This document shows positions 34,996-43,250 of a stretch of DNA of 64,000 nucleotides, one piece after another. The notes below the pieces were generated by a model that did not search any database, had not been told where the DNA came from, and saw only the letters and a list, made by a program, of their open reading frames with translations. Made by a program: the position numbers and the translations under genes. How positions within the stretch are numbered: position 1 is the stretch's first letter; each line of letters begins with the position of its first letter. The DNA is taken from contig NZ_CP081878.1 in NCBI RefSeq assembly GCF_022170825.1, positions 1,204,001 to 1,268,000 of the forward strand, written 5' to 3'. Source of the stretch: Exiguobacterium acetylicum. Lineage in GTDB: Bacteria > Bacillota > Bacilli > Exiguobacteriales > Exiguobacteriaceae.

Positions 34996-35787
34996 ATGGA
35001 AACACGAAACATGGTCACGAAATCACAAATCAAAGAAGCGTTACGCGAATTAGGTGTGACACCGGGGATGAAATTATTCGTCCATACGTCGCTCAAACAA
35101 ATCGGCTGGATCCCAGGTGGTGTTCAAGCCTTGATCGAAGCATTACAGGAAGTCGTTACAGCAGAAGGCTTGATCATGATGCCGGCGCAAAGTACGGATA
35201 ATTCAGACCCGAAGAACTGGAGTCAACCGGCTGTGCCTGAAGAATGGTGGGAAACAATCCGCCGGGAGATGCCTGCTTATGATCCGGCAAAAACGGTCAC
35301 GCGCGGGATCGGGCGCGTACCGGAAGTCTTTCGGACGTATCCAGGTGTCGTCCGAAGCGATCATCCGATGTGGTCCGTCACTGCGTGGGGGAAAGATGCA
35401 GCAATATTCGTTGCCGACCATACAGTAGAAAACGGCTTCGGTCCGGGATCACCGATCGAACGATTCATTGAAGCGGGCGGTCAAATCCTCCATATCGGCT
35501 CACCATGGGACACGACGACCGTCTGGCATTACGCGGAATATGGATTGAATCGTCCGGACGTTGAAGATGGCTGTAAAGTCAGAGAAGGGGCATCCGAGCG
35601 GTTCATTCATTACCGACATCGTCAAATCGATAGTGATGCATTTGGTCCGATTGGTGAAGCATTAGAAAACGCAGATTTCGTGACGTCCGGTTTGATTGGT
35701 CAGGCAAAATCGTACCGAATTGATGCCAAAGCATCGATTCCTGTCGTCATGTTGCAATTAAAAGCGCTCGATCAATGGTTATTTTGA
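34996..35787 (+). CDS. AAC(3)-family N-acetyltransferase (YokD-like)
   Basis: A 263-residue member of the aminoglycoside 3-N-acetyltransferase family (PF02522). Seen: HTSLKQIGWIPGGVQALIEAL (~28-48), MMPAQSTDNSDP, GIGRVPEVFRTYPGVVRSDHP (~98-118) and HIGSPWDTTTVWHYAEY (~171-187, with the catalytic His). Genomic YokD/BA2930-type members bind CoA but do not always give drug resistance. ATG 34996 follows TAAGGAG and lies 13 bases after sbcC, probably co-transcribed. Substrate unproven. Confidence 0.88.
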   Translation: METRNMVTKSQIKEALRELGVTPGMKLFVHTSLKQIGWIPGGVQALIEALQEVVTAEGLIMMPAQSTDNSDPKNWSQPAVPEEWWETIRREMPAYDPAKTVTRGIGRVPEVFRTYPGVVRSDHPMWSVTAWGKDAAIFVADHTVENGFGPGSPIERFIEAGGQILHIGSPWDTTTVWHYAEYGLNRPDVEDGCKVREGASERFIHYRHRQIDSDAFGPIGEALENADFVTSGLIGQAKSYRIDAKASIPVVMLQLKALDQWLF

Positions 35788-35802
35788 AACTTTTTCGGGA
35801 AA
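35778..35802 (+). promoter_or_regulatory. Possible SigB promoter
   Basis: GTTATT at 35778 and GGGAAA at 35797 are 13 bases apart, close to the SigB pattern, 42 bases before the Bax-inhibitor gene. The -35 matches less well than those at 18201 and 55762. Confidence 0.3.
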
Positions 35803-35844
35803 CCATCGTAGTAGACAACAGAATCATAAAAAGGAGTGAATGCA

Positions 35845-36582
35845 ATGGCTTCACGTTTTAAAGTTAACCCGGCATTGCGTCGTGGATTCGATACAGCACG
35901 TGTCGGAGAACGACCAATGACAAAGAGTGGAACGATGAGCAAGATTTTCTTGATGCTCGCTCTCGTCACGGCAGCAGCAGGGGGAAGTTGGTTCTTCCTC
36001 GCAGAAAACCAAGCGTTCCTATTCCCAGCATTAATCGGTGGATTTGTCATCGGTCTGATTCTTGCCCTGATCATTACCTTCAAACCGGCAACAGCGCCTG
36101 TTCTTTCACCAGTCTATGCACTAGCTGAAGGTGTCGCTGTCGGAGCGTTATCGCTCGTCTTTGAAAGTATGTACCCAGGCATCGTCGGAAAGGCAGTCCT
36201 TGCAACATTCGTCGTTGCGTTTGCGATGTGGTTCGTCTACTCGACGGGGATGATTAAAGTAACGCAACGTTTCCGTTCGGCGGTTACAGCGGCAATTCTC
36301 TCGATCTTCGTCTTGTACGCGGTCAACTTGATCCTGTCGTTATTCGGTGTCGATCTCCCATTCATGACAGGCAGCTCACCGCTTGCGCTCGGTATTCAGT
36401 TCGTCATCGTCATCGTCGCATCCCTGTCACTCGTGATGGATTTTGATTTCATCTCGCAACAAGTTCGCGCAGGTGCTCCAAAATCAATGGAGTGGGTCGC
36501 GGCATTCGGATTGATCGTCACGATCATCTGGCTCTATATCGAATTACTCGATCTCTTGTACCGCCTCGCGGCGCGAGACTAA
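35845..36582 (+). CDS. Bax inhibitor-1/YccA family membrane protein
   Basis: A 245-residue integral membrane protein with seven hydrophobic segments (starting near 36, 58, 92, 118, 145, 176, 214). The block VYALAEGVAVGALSLVFES matches the YccA/BI-1 family, which can act as calcium leak channels or modulate membrane proteases. ATG 35845 follows AAAGGAG by 9 bases; an upstream GTG overlaps the ribosome site. Ended by a strong terminator. Function here is not shown. Confidence 0.87.
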   Translation: MASRFKVNPALRRGFDTARVGERPMTKSGTMSKIFLMLALVTAAAGGSWFFLAENQAFLFPALIGGFVIGLILALIITFKPATAPVLSPVYALAEGVAVGALSLVFESMYPGIVGKAVLATFVVAFAMWFVYSTGMIKVTQRFRSAVTAAILSIFVLYAVNLILSLFGVDLPFMTGSSPLALGIQFVIVIVASLSLVMDFDFISQQVRAGAPKSMEWVAAFGLIVTIIWLYIELLDLLYRLAARD

Positions 36583-36588
36583 CAGCAA

Positions 36589-36621
36589 CAGACGACGGAA
36601 TCTCTGTCGTCTGTTTTTTGT
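36589..36621 (+). terminator. Terminator of the BI-1 gene
   Basis: ACAGACGAC pairs with GTCGTCTGT, then TTTTTT. Confidence 0.9.
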
Positions 36622-36678
36622 CGTAAGCAGGGATGACCTTGGGAAATACGAAGTAGTTAGCGAGAAGGGGGATATCAC

Positions 36679-37227
36679 ATGAAAGAACGCATCGTTATTG
36701 GGGCGGGACCGTATCATAATAATCCAGGATGGTATCATACACAGGAAGATGAGCTGAATCTGCTCAATTGGTCTGATTGGGAGACATTGTGTTCGAGCGA
36801 CACGTTGCAAGCAATTCTTGCCGAGCATGTCTGGGAGCATTTGACGCTCGAAGAAGGAAAGGAAGCAGCACGGCACTGTTACGCCTATCTTGAGCAAGGG
36901 GGTTACGTCCGCTGTGCAGTCCCGGACGGTTATTTTCGGGATGACGCCTACCAAACAATCGTTCAAGTCGGTGGTCCGGGTCCTGCTGACCATCCAGCAG
37001 CGAGTCACAAAATCGTCTATACGTATGAAACGCTACAGAACGTATTTGAAGAAGCTGGATTTCAAGTACGACTACTTGAATATTACGATGAGAACGGAGT
37101 ATTTCATCAAGCGGACTGGAAAGGTACAGACGGTATCATTTTCAGGTCGAAACGATATGATCCTCGGAATACAGAACAGATGAAATTTCCTTCGTTAATT
37201 CTTGATGCGATAAAACCGAATGTCTAA
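36679..37227 (+). CDS. SAM-dependent methyltransferase-like protein (short)
   Basis: A 182-residue protein. AEHVWEHLTLEEGKEAARHCYAYLEQGGYVRCAVPDGY matches the C-terminal part of class I methyltransferases of the predicted COG4627 type. The N-terminus (MKERIVIGAGPYHNNPGWYH) carries only a short glycine segment and not the full usual SAM-binding loop. Methylation activity is therefore uncertain. ATG 36679 follows AAGGGGG. Confidence 0.7.
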   Translation: MKERIVIGAGPYHNNPGWYHTQEDELNLLNWSDWETLCSSDTLQAILAEHVWEHLTLEEGKEAARHCYAYLEQGGYVRCAVPDGYFRDDAYQTIVQVGGPGPADHPAASHKIVYTYETLQNVFEEAGFQVRLLEYYDENGVFHQADWKGTDGIIFRSKRYDPRNTEQMKFPSLILDAIKPNV

Positions 37228-37230
37228 TTG

Positions 37231-37272
37231 TCAAAAGACCATCTAACACACATACGTCAGATGGTCTTTTGA
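37231..37272. terminator. Bidirectional terminator
   Basis: TCAAAAGACCATCT pairs with AGATGGTCTTTTGA between two convergent genes. Confidence 0.85.
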
Positions 37273-37600
37273 CTAAAGTCCATGTTCTTCTTTCAAGTGA
37301 TCGACATACTGTTTTGCTTCGAGTAAGGAGAAGCCGAGTGATTCCCGAACCCGTTTGACGGCTTCGACCATTTTGCCTTCTTTGAGCAACTGAACCAGTT
37401 CGACTTGTAAGGCTGCCTCTTCTAAAGACACCTCATTTAGACCGAGATGTTCCTCGATGCGTTGTAATTTCTTTAGAATGGTTTGTTGACGGCGTTTTGC
37501 TTCGTCCGCTTTTTGCGATAAGGACATCCACTTTTTGCGATAAGGACATCCAGATGAAGAATAATACGATCAGTGGTGCGAACGTGACGACAGAATCCAT
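37273..37600 (-). pseudogene. membrane-anchored L7/L12-like protein broken by a 22-bp tandem duplication
   Basis: On the minus strand, ATG 37600 (site AAGGAAGGTG) begins MDSVVTFAPLIVLFFIWMS, an N-terminal membrane segment. At 37509-37552 a 22-base unit is exactly duplicated; 22 is not a multiple of 3, so the frame shifts. Removing one copy gives a ~101-residue protein: membrane anchor, then a basic helical stretch and a C-terminal domain resembling the ribosomal L7/L12 fold (EAVKRVRESLGFSLLEAKQYVDHL). The present C-terminal frame (37273-37527) still begins with an ATG inside the unit but has no ribosome site. Function unknown; the duplication may be recent or a switch, since slippage would restore the frame. 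Confidence 0.75.
37509..37552. repeat. 22-bp perfect tandem duplication
   Basis: Two identical 22-base units, CTTTTTGCGATA...CATCCA, lie at 37509-37530 and 37531-37552, inside the L7/L12-like coding frame. Confidence 0.97.
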
Positions 37601-37730
37601 AGTGAACACCTTCCTTTGTTCCACCGTACCATAGGAAAACATCCATAACAAATAGTGGAAAATGATATGGAAATTGATTATGCTGATATAGTGGAAAATA
37701 AAGGGTTAATATGGAAAGGAGATAAATGTA

Positions 37731-38465
37731 GTGGACAATGTGATAGTGACATTTTTGCCGTTTCTGATTCAAGTCGGACTGCTCATGGTGCTGTTCTTCT
37801 TCGGAACGTTTGGTCTGTTTTTCTTCGTTAAACGCAATTCGTATCACGGCAGTCGTTATTATCGATTAACACGAGAGCCGTTTTTGCGGATCGTCCGTGA
37901 TAAAGGAAAATGGGGCGAGTACTTGACGACACGTCAACTCGACCAAGTATCAGGATACGGAACTTATGTGTTTAATACATACTTACCGCGAGCGCGGGGC
38001 GAAGGTACGACGGAGATTGACGTAACATTCATTCATGAAAGTGGCATCTACGTGCTCGAATCGAAAAACTATAGTGGCTGGATTTTCGGTCGTGAGCAGG
38101 ATCGTCAATGGACGCAGCAATTCCAGAATCGCTTTAAACAACGATTCTATAATCCGATCAAACAAAATGAAGGACATCTCAAAAGCATGCAACGCTTTTT
38201 GGAGGGGACAGATCCTGCGCTCTTCCATTCATTGATTGTCTTCAGCGAGCGGTGTGAACTGAAAAAAATCACGGTCGATTCGGCGCATGTTCGTGTCTTG
38301 AAACGAAACGTCTTACGTAAAACGATTGAGCGACTCGCGACTGAAAAACCATTGACGCCGAGTCAGGTGGATGCGATTGCTGGAAAACTCGGCGTGCATT
38401 CACAAGTCGATCGTGCTACACAGCAGGCGCATATCGAAGGAATCCGTCAACGACAGGCTAAATGA
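37731..38465 (+). CDS. NERD-domain membrane protein
   Basis: A 244-residue protein with an N-terminal membrane segment (~7-32) and a nuclease-related (NERD) domain (~60-185) with KWGEYLTTRQLDQ, TTEIDVTFIHESGIYVLESKNYSG and RFYNPIKQNEGHL. The E/D-x(n)-E-x-K pattern (EID ... ESKNY) resembles restriction-endonuclease-like active sites. GTG 37731 follows GGAAAGGAG. Divergent from the duplication-broken gene. Role unknown. Confidence 0.85.
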   Translation: MDNVIVTFLPFLIQVGLLMVLFFFGTFGLFFFVKRNSYHGSRYYRLTREPFLRIVRDKGKWGEYLTTRQLDQVSGYGTYVFNTYLPRARGEGTTEIDVTFIHESGIYVLESKNYSGWIFGREQDRQWTQQFQNRFKQRFYNPIKQNEGHLKSMQRFLEGTDPALFHSLIVFSERCELKKITVDSAHVRVLKRNVLRKTIERLATEKPLTPSQVDAIAGKLGVHSQVDRATQQAHIEGIRQRQAK

Positions 38466-38470
38466 AGTCG

Positions 38471-38500
38471 TTGACGTGATGTCTCTCATTCCGTTATAGT
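38471..38500 (+). promoter_or_regulatory. SigA promoter of the MarR gene
   Basis: TTGACG at 38471-38476 and TATAGT at 38495-38500 with 18 bases between. Confidence 0.7.
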
Positions 38501-38516
38501 GAATAAATAATAAGTA

Positions 38517-38528
38517 GTGCAACTATAT
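38517..38528 (+). promoter_or_regulatory. Candidate MarR operator half, upstream
   Basis: GTGCAACTATAT lies just after the MarR promoter. The same 12 bases occur in inverse orientation at 38981-38992, ahead of the permease gene, so one protein could bind both sides. Confidence 0.5.
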
Positions 38529-38540
38529 GGAGATGATGGG

Positions 38541-38963
38541 ATGAAGGAATCAGAATGGTCGCTTGGGATGCAACTATCCCGCAGTTATTATGCGTTCAAA
38601 CGTGCCGCTGCTAAACGGATGGAAGCGTTCGGTCTAACGCCAGAACAGTTTTCTGTCCTAAGTGAACTTGCTAAACAAGATGGTGTTTCGCAAAAACAAC
38701 TGGCACTCGTGACGGAACGTGATCAGACGACGATTGGTAAGATTCTCGATAAACTTGGTAAAAAGGAATTAATCGTTCGGACACCCGATCCAAGGGACCG
38801 GCGAGCCGTTCTCCTTTTGATGACGCGTGAAGGACGCGACATCGTCGATCGTTTCGGTCCAGAGCTCGATCAGTTACAACTCGAAGCGTTCCGTGGACTA
38901 TCGCGACAGCAAATCGAACAATTAAAGGAAACACTCGAGACCATTCACCGGAATGTGACGTGA
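38541..38963 (+). CDS. MarR-family transcriptional regulator
   Basis: A 140-residue winged-helix regulator: LAKQDGVSQKQLALVTERDQTTIGKILDKLGKKELIVRTPDPRDRRAVLLLMT is the complete MarR DNA-binding region (~45-97). ATG 38541 follows GGAG by 8 bases. It stands ahead of an ABC-2-type permease with identical 12-base motifs before both genes, which suggests a repressor responsive to a drug-like ligand. Confidence 0.9.
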   Translation: MKESEWSLGMQLSRSYYAFKRAAAKRMEAFGLTPEQFSVLSELAKQDGVSQKQLALVTERDQTTIGKILDKLGKKELIVRTPDPRDRRAVLLLMTREGRDIVDRFGPELDQLQLEAFRGLSRQQIEQLKETLETIHRNVT

Positions 38964-38980
38964 ATGGTTTTCCTTCGGAT

Positions 38981-38992
38981 ATATAGTTGCAC
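38981..38992 (-). promoter_or_regulatory. Candidate MarR operator half, permease side
   Basis: ATATAGTTGCAC is the exact reverse complement of the 38517-38528 motif, 41 bases before the permease start. Confidence 0.5.
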
Positions 38993-39032
38993 ATGATATT
39001 ATAAGTAATGCATATAAAAAGGAGATAGAAAG

Positions 39033-40052
39033 ATGAAAGCATGGAAAGATGTCTGGTCAATGACACAAACGAAAGTTGGACTCGTCTTCGCAATCGTCGT
39101 CCCGCTCTTGTTCCTCGTCGTCTGGATGACCGGTTACCAAGGCACGACGGAACGGCTTGATCAATTAAATGTCGGGGTTGTCGGTGAAGTGAACGATCCG
39201 TTCGTCAAATCACTAAAGGAAGCACCATTTACGGTTCAAGCGGTGGCGACGGAAGCGAAAGGGTTGGAAGCACTCGATGCCAATGTAGTCGATCTCGTCT
39301 TACAAAAAGATGATGCAACGCGTCAACTGACGGCACACGTCAGTCAGACGAATGCCGAATTCGCGAACGCGATTCTCGAGCGGGCGACAGAAACGATCGG
39401 TAAACAGTTAAATGGCGAACCGACGTTCACGACGTCGATCGTCACGGAACATGCCGTTTCAGATTTTGCCTTATCGATGCTGCCGCTCGTCCTCGGTTTC
39501 GTCATCTATATTGCGACGATGACGATGGGGATTCAATTCAACCTTGTAAGCACGATCTTAAGTAAGCGTCATTCGATCTGGTCCCTATTTTGGAGTCGCC
39601 AACTGTTGCACGGGATCGTCCTTCTGGTCGTTCCATTACTGCTCGTTTCCGTGGCACATGTATTAACGGACATCACGACACCGTTCATCAAACTGTGGGC
39701 GTTCGAACTCCTCGTTGTTGCGACCTGTATCGCTGTCACGCAGATGAACTTTGCGATATTTGGACCGATTGCGCCGCTCGTCAACGTCGCATTGATTCCG
39801 TTCCAGTTGATGACTGCCGGAAACATCGTGCCGGCGAAGATGCTGGCACCGTTTTATCAATCGCTTGGAACGTTCCTGCCCGTTCCGAATGCAGTCTCCG
39901 GTTTCAGCCGTCTGCTGTTCATGGATGGTTCAGTAGGACCACAGGTGCTTCATTTATCACTGCTTTGTGTAAGTAGCTTCATGTTGACGTTCCTTTTTCT
40001 CTATTGGAAAGAGGTACGGGTAAAAAGTAATCGGTTAGTTGAAAACAGTTAA
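39033..40052 (+). CDS. ABC-2-type permease (YhgE/Pip-like efflux protein)
   Basis: A 339-residue protein with one N-terminal membrane segment (~17-36), an extracytoplasmic region (~40-140) and five or six C-terminal segments, the ABC-2 permease/YhgE-Pip arrangement. ATG 39033 follows AAGGAG with its own leader. No ATPase gene is adjacent, so either it works with a distant ATPase or as an unpaired exporter. Its MarR neighbour suggests a drug response. Confidence 0.78.
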   Translation: MKAWKDVWSMTQTKVGLVFAIVVPLLFLVVWMTGYQGTTERLDQLNVGVVGEVNDPFVKSLKEAPFTVQAVATEAKGLEALDANVVDLVLQKDDATRQLTAHVSQTNAEFANAILERATETIGKQLNGEPTFTTSIVTEHAVSDFALSMLPLVLGFVIYIATMTMGIQFNLVSTILSKRHSIWSLFWSRQLLHGIVLLVVPLLLVSVAHVLTDITTPFIKLWAFELLVVATCIAVTQMNFAIFGPIAPLVNVALIPFQLMTAGNIVPAKMLAPFYQSLGTFLPVPNAVSGFSRLLFMDGSVGPQVLHLSLLCVSSFMLTFLFLYWKEVRVKSNRLVENS

Positions 40053-40081
40053 TTTCTAAAAGAGAAAAGTAATGTGACTAC

Positions 40082-40118
40082 AAGATCGTCCACCAATGTA
40101 GCGGACGATCTTTTTTTA
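40082..40118 (+). terminator. Terminator of the permease gene
   Basis: AAGATCGTCC pairs with GGACGATCTT, then TTTTT. Confidence 0.9.
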
Positions 40119-40191
40119 TTCCACAGCAAAAAGTGAGGGAGAACGTCTTATTATCTGTGAGCTTGATAAAAAGTTTCTAAAAAGGGGTTGC

Positions 40192-40223
40192 ATAACCGAA
40201 GTGTTATATAATATTGTGGTTAT
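40192..40223 (+). promoter_or_regulatory. ArsR-type operator upstream of arsC
   Basis: ATAACC at 40192-40197 and GGTTAT at 40218-40223 form an inverted repeat over TATATAATATT, placed 23 bases before arsC. Related dyads precede arsD. Confidence 0.6.
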
Positions 40224-40245
40224 ATGAAAAAGGGGGCATTCTAAT

Positions 40246-40668
40246 ATGTCAAAGCCGATAATTTATTTTTTATGTACAGGGAATTCATGTCGTAGTCAGA
40301 TCGCTGAAGGTTGGGCTAAACGATACCTGAAGGATTGGGATGTCTATTCAGCAGGTATTGAACAACATGGATTAAATCCAAAGGCAGTTCGTGTCATGCA
40401 AGAACAGGGCATTGATATTTCCAAACAAACTTCCGACCTGATCGATCCAGAATTACTAAAGCAGGCGACGATTGTCGTCACATTATGTGGTGATGCCCGT
40501 GATAATTGTCCTGTCCTCTCACCGAATGTCCGTCATGAGCACTGGGGGTTTGATGATCCAGCACGTGCGACAGGATCAGAAGAGGAGAAATGGAGCGTCT
40601 TCCAACGTGTCTGTGAACAAATCAAGAAACGGATCGAACGATTTGCAAAAGAGGAAACGACTGTCTGA
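40246..40668 (+). CDS. arsC: arsenate reductase (thioredoxin-coupled)
   Basis: A 140-residue ArsC of the low-molecular-weight tyrosine phosphatase type. Cys10, Cys15 and Arg16 in [10 protein letters not shown] form the active loop; Cys81 and Cys88 in [12 protein letters not shown] are the shuttle cysteines. Reduces arsenate to arsenite with thioredoxin. ATG 40246 follows AAAGGGGG. First gene of the arsenic operon. Confidence 0.95.
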   Translation: MSKPIIYFLCTGNSCRSQIAEGWAKRYLKDWDVYSAGIEQHGLNPKAVRVMQEQGIDISKQTSDLIDPELLKQATIVVTLCGDARDNCPVLSPNVRHEHWGFDDPARATGSEEEKWSVFQRVCEQIKKRIERFAKEETTV

Positions 40669-40688
40669 TACGAAAGGAGAGTATTTTC

Positions 40689-41003
40689 GTGATTGAAACC
40701 ACAAATCGTGTTGAAGAGATGAGTCAATTCTTAAAGCTACTTAGCGACGGAACACGTCTTGAAATTTTACGAAGGCTGTACGTCCGTGAACATTGTGTCT
40801 GTGATTTCGTCGAGATGTTTGATATCTCACAACCCGCAATCAGTCGCCATTTGAAGTTATTACGTCAATCACAAATCATTTTAGAGCGACGTGAACGACA
40901 ATGGATACATTTTCGAATCAACCCGAACCATCCTCAATATGATTTACTATTGACTATTTTGAATGCGATGGAGTTGCCGTCGATTCCAGCAAAAAATTGC
41001 TGA
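40689..41003 (+). CDS. arsR: ArsR-family arsenite-responsive repressor
   Basis: A 104-residue winged-helix repressor. The arsenite-binding cysteines are Cys36 and Cys38 in YVREHCVCDFVEMF, in the typical position at the recognition helix start; SQPAISRHLKLL follows. GTG 40689 follows AAAGGAGAGT. arsC lies immediately upstream. It probably represses its own and the arsD promoters. Confidence 0.93.
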   Translation: MIETTNRVEEMSQFLKLLSDGTRLEILRRLYVREHCVCDFVEMFDISQPAISRHLKLLRQSQIILERRERQWIHFRINPNHPQYDLLLTILNAMELPSIPAKNC

Positions 41004-41042
41004 ATTAGCCGCGTTAAAAAAAGGGAAACCTCCCTTGTGGAT

Positions 41043-41064
41043 TATATAACGAAAACGTTATATA
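41043..41064 (+). promoter_or_regulatory. ArsR-type dyad A before arsD
   Basis: TATATAACG-N4-CGTTATATA is a perfect 9-4-9 inverted repeat. Confidence 0.65.
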
Positions 41065-41067
41065 TTT

Positions 41068-41085
41068 TATAACCATTTAGTTATA
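41068..41085 (+). promoter_or_regulatory. ArsR-type dyad B before arsD
   Basis: TATAAC-N6-GTTATA is a second inverted repeat 3 bases after dyad A, and 14 bases before arsD. Confidence 0.55.
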
Positions 41086-41099
41086 TAGAGGAGTAGATT

Positions 41100-41474
41100 A
41101 TGATGAAAATGAAAATGAAAAAGATTGAAATCTATGATCCGGCGATGTGTTGTCCGACCGGTTTATGTGGACCGTCGATTGATCCTGAATTAACACGGAT
41201 ATCGATGGTGGTCCACGCTTTAAAACAAGAAGGTTATCCGATAGAACGATTCAACTTAGCAAATGAGCCAACGGCGTTCGTTACGAATAATCTCATCAAA
41301 GAGGCCATTGCGGAGGGTGTTGATATCTTACCAATCACTCTCGTGGATGGTGCCATCGTTCGTCGCCATGGTTACTTATCTAATGCGGAATTCGCAAAAT
41401 TAACGGGTTTAGATGAAAAAAGATTCGCTGTCGAAGATGAACGGAAACCAAAAATTCGCCTGACATTAAAGTAA
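41100..41474 (+). CDS. arsD: arsenite metallochaperone ArsD
   Basis: A 124-residue ArsD that hands arsenite to ArsA. Metal-binding cysteines are visible at Cys17, Cys18 and Cys23 in AMCCPTGLCG. Start at ATG 41100, with ATG 41103 as alternative; AGGAG is 7 bases upstream. The next gene is arsA. Confidence 0.93.
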   Translation: MMKMKMKKIEIYDPAMCCPTGLCGPSIDPELTRISMVVHALKQEGYPIERFNLANEPTAFVTNNLIKEAIAEGVDILPITLVDGAIVRRHGYLSNAEFAKLTGLDEKRFAVEDERKPKIRLTLK

Positions 41475-41487
41475 GGACGTGACGAGA

Positions 41488-43245
41488 ATGGAACCGCTAA
41501 CGTTAGAAGGACTGCATTTGACGCGATATTTGTTTTTGACTGGCAAAGGTGGAGTTGGAAAGACGTCGACTGCCTCGCTTCTCGCCGTCGAACTTGCAGA
41601 TACCGGAAAAGAAGTGTTGCTTGTCTCGACAGATCCGGCGAGTAATCTACAGGATGTCTTCAAAATGAAGCTAACAGAAGAACCGACCGCTGTTCCTGGT
41701 GTTGATCACTTACACGTTGCGAATTTTGATCCGGAACAAGCAGCTGAAGCATACAAAGAAACGGTCGTTGGTCCTTATCGGGGAATTTTACCGGATAACG
41801 CAATACGTTCCATGGAAGAACAATTATCTGGTGCCTGCACTGTCGAAATTGCGGCTTTTGATCAATTTACAGGATTACTGGCGGCGCCTGAAGCTGAAAA
41901 AACATATGACCATATCATCTTTGATACGGCACCGACGGGACATACATTACGTTTACTCAGTTTGCCGAATGCATGGAATGTTTATTTGGATGAAAATACG
42001 ACGGGTACATCGTGTCTTGGTCCACTTGCGGGTTTAAATGAAAAAAAGTCGCAGTATGAACAAGCAATGACACTATTGGAAAATCCGGCGGAGACAACGT
42101 TAATACTAGTCGCTCGGGCGGAACCCGTGACGCTGATGGAAGCGGCTCACGCATATAAGGAACTAAAAGCCATCGGCATTCAAAACGCACGTTTAGTCGT
42201 CAATGGTATATTGCCAATGACAGTCAGTCCAGATATGTATTATCAAGCTTTCTTACGTCGACAAAAAGAGGCGCTTGATACATTGCCAGCAATCTTTTTA
42301 CATGATGTTCCAGTGTTTAGCTTACCTTATGCCACTTCGAGTTTGATTGGAGTCGATCAGCTTCGTAACTGGTTGAAAGAAACAAATTATCCAGATCTGA
42401 CAGTAGAACGTAAGCAACTCGATCTACCCTCTTTATCTCATCTAGTCGAACAACTAGAAGTTGCCGGTCCCGGCGTCGTTATGACGATGGGGAAAGGCGG
42501 GGTAGGGAAAACGACAATGGCATCCATGCTTGCAATTTCCTTGTCAGAACGTGGACACGATGTTCTTTTGACGACAACAGATCCTGCTGCCCATCTTGAA
42601 TTAACAATTGAAACAAACCAAAATCCGCGTCTTGAGATCAGTAAAATTGATCCAAAGATCGAAATCAATCGTTATAGGGAACAAGTGTATGCAGCGGCAG
42701 GTAACCTAACAGAGGAAGCGCATGCTTTATTAGAGGAAGATTTGAAGTCTCCTTGTACGGAAGAAATTGCGGTCTTTCGTGCCTTTGCCGATACCGTTGC
42801 GCAAGCAAAGGATCGTTACGTCATCATTGATACGGCACCGACGGGTCATACGTTGCTATTACTTGATGCAACGGAAAGTTACCATCAAGAAATGGAACGG
42901 GCGACAGGTGAAGTACCAGAATCAATCAAAACATTGCTACCGCAACTACGTGACGAAAAGAAAACACATGTCATCATTACGACACTTGCAGAGGCAACAC
43001 CCGTTTTTGAGGCCAATCGGTTACAAGAGGACTTACGACGCGCCGGAATTGAACCAATGGCATGGATTATCAATCAATCGTTCGCCGCAACGGCTACACG
43101 TGATCCGATTTTAAGTCATAAAGCAGAATCAGAACGTGTTTGGTTGGAAGAAGTCGGTCGTCTAAGTCGACAGTTGGCTGTCGTCGCATGGCAACCCCGA
43201 CCGGTCTCAGGATACGAACAATTACTCACACTTTCGAAAGGATGA
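41488..43245 (+). CDS. arsA: arsenite-stimulated ATPase ArsA
   Basis: A 585-residue ATPase with two halves, each with a P-loop: GKGGVGKT at ~19-26 and again at ~335-342. It powers ArsB export of arsenite. Cysteines near GACTVEIA, TSCLGPL and KSPCTEEIAV match the metalloid-binding residues of the family. ATG 41488 (MEPLTLEG) is chosen because AAGGACG lies 10 bases before; an in-frame GTG (41479) is too close. Confidence 0.93.
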   Translation: MEPLTLEGLHLTRYLFLTGKGGVGKTSTASLLAVELADTGKEVLLVSTDPASNLQDVFKMKLTEEPTAVPGVDHLHVANFDPEQAAEAYKETVVGPYRGILPDNAIRSMEEQLSGACTVEIAAFDQFTGLLAAPEAEKTYDHIIFDTAPTGHTLRLLSLPNAWNVYLDENTTGTSCLGPLAGLNEKKSQYEQAMTLLENPAETTLILVARAEPVTLMEAAHAYKELKAIGIQNARLVVNGILPMTVSPDMYYQAFLRRQKEALDTLPAIFLHDVPVFSLPYATSSLIGVDQLRNWLKETNYPDLTVERKQLDLPSLSHLVEQLEVAGPGVVMTMGKGGVGKTTMASMLAISLSERGHDVLLTTTDPAAHLELTIETNQNPRLEISKIDPKIEINRYREQVYAAAGNLTEEAHALLEEDLKSPCTEEIAVFRAFADTVAQAKDRYVIIDTAPTGHTLLLLDATESYHQEMERATGEVPESIKTLLPQLRDEKKTHVIITTLAEATPVFEANRLQEDLRRAGIEPMAWIINQSFAATATRDPILSHKAESERVWLEEVGRLSRQLAVVAWQPRPVSGYEQLLTLSKG

Positions 43246-43250
43246 ACACT

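Noticed and set aside
37273-37527. Intact 84-residue L7/L12-like gene starting at ATG 37527
   Set aside because: That ATG lies inside the duplicated unit and lacks a ribosome site; the intact frame with one copy begins at 37600.
41015-41036. Terminator between arsR and arsD
   Set aside because: AAGGGA pairs with TCCCTT but only GTGG follows, no T-tract, so read-through from arsR is likely.
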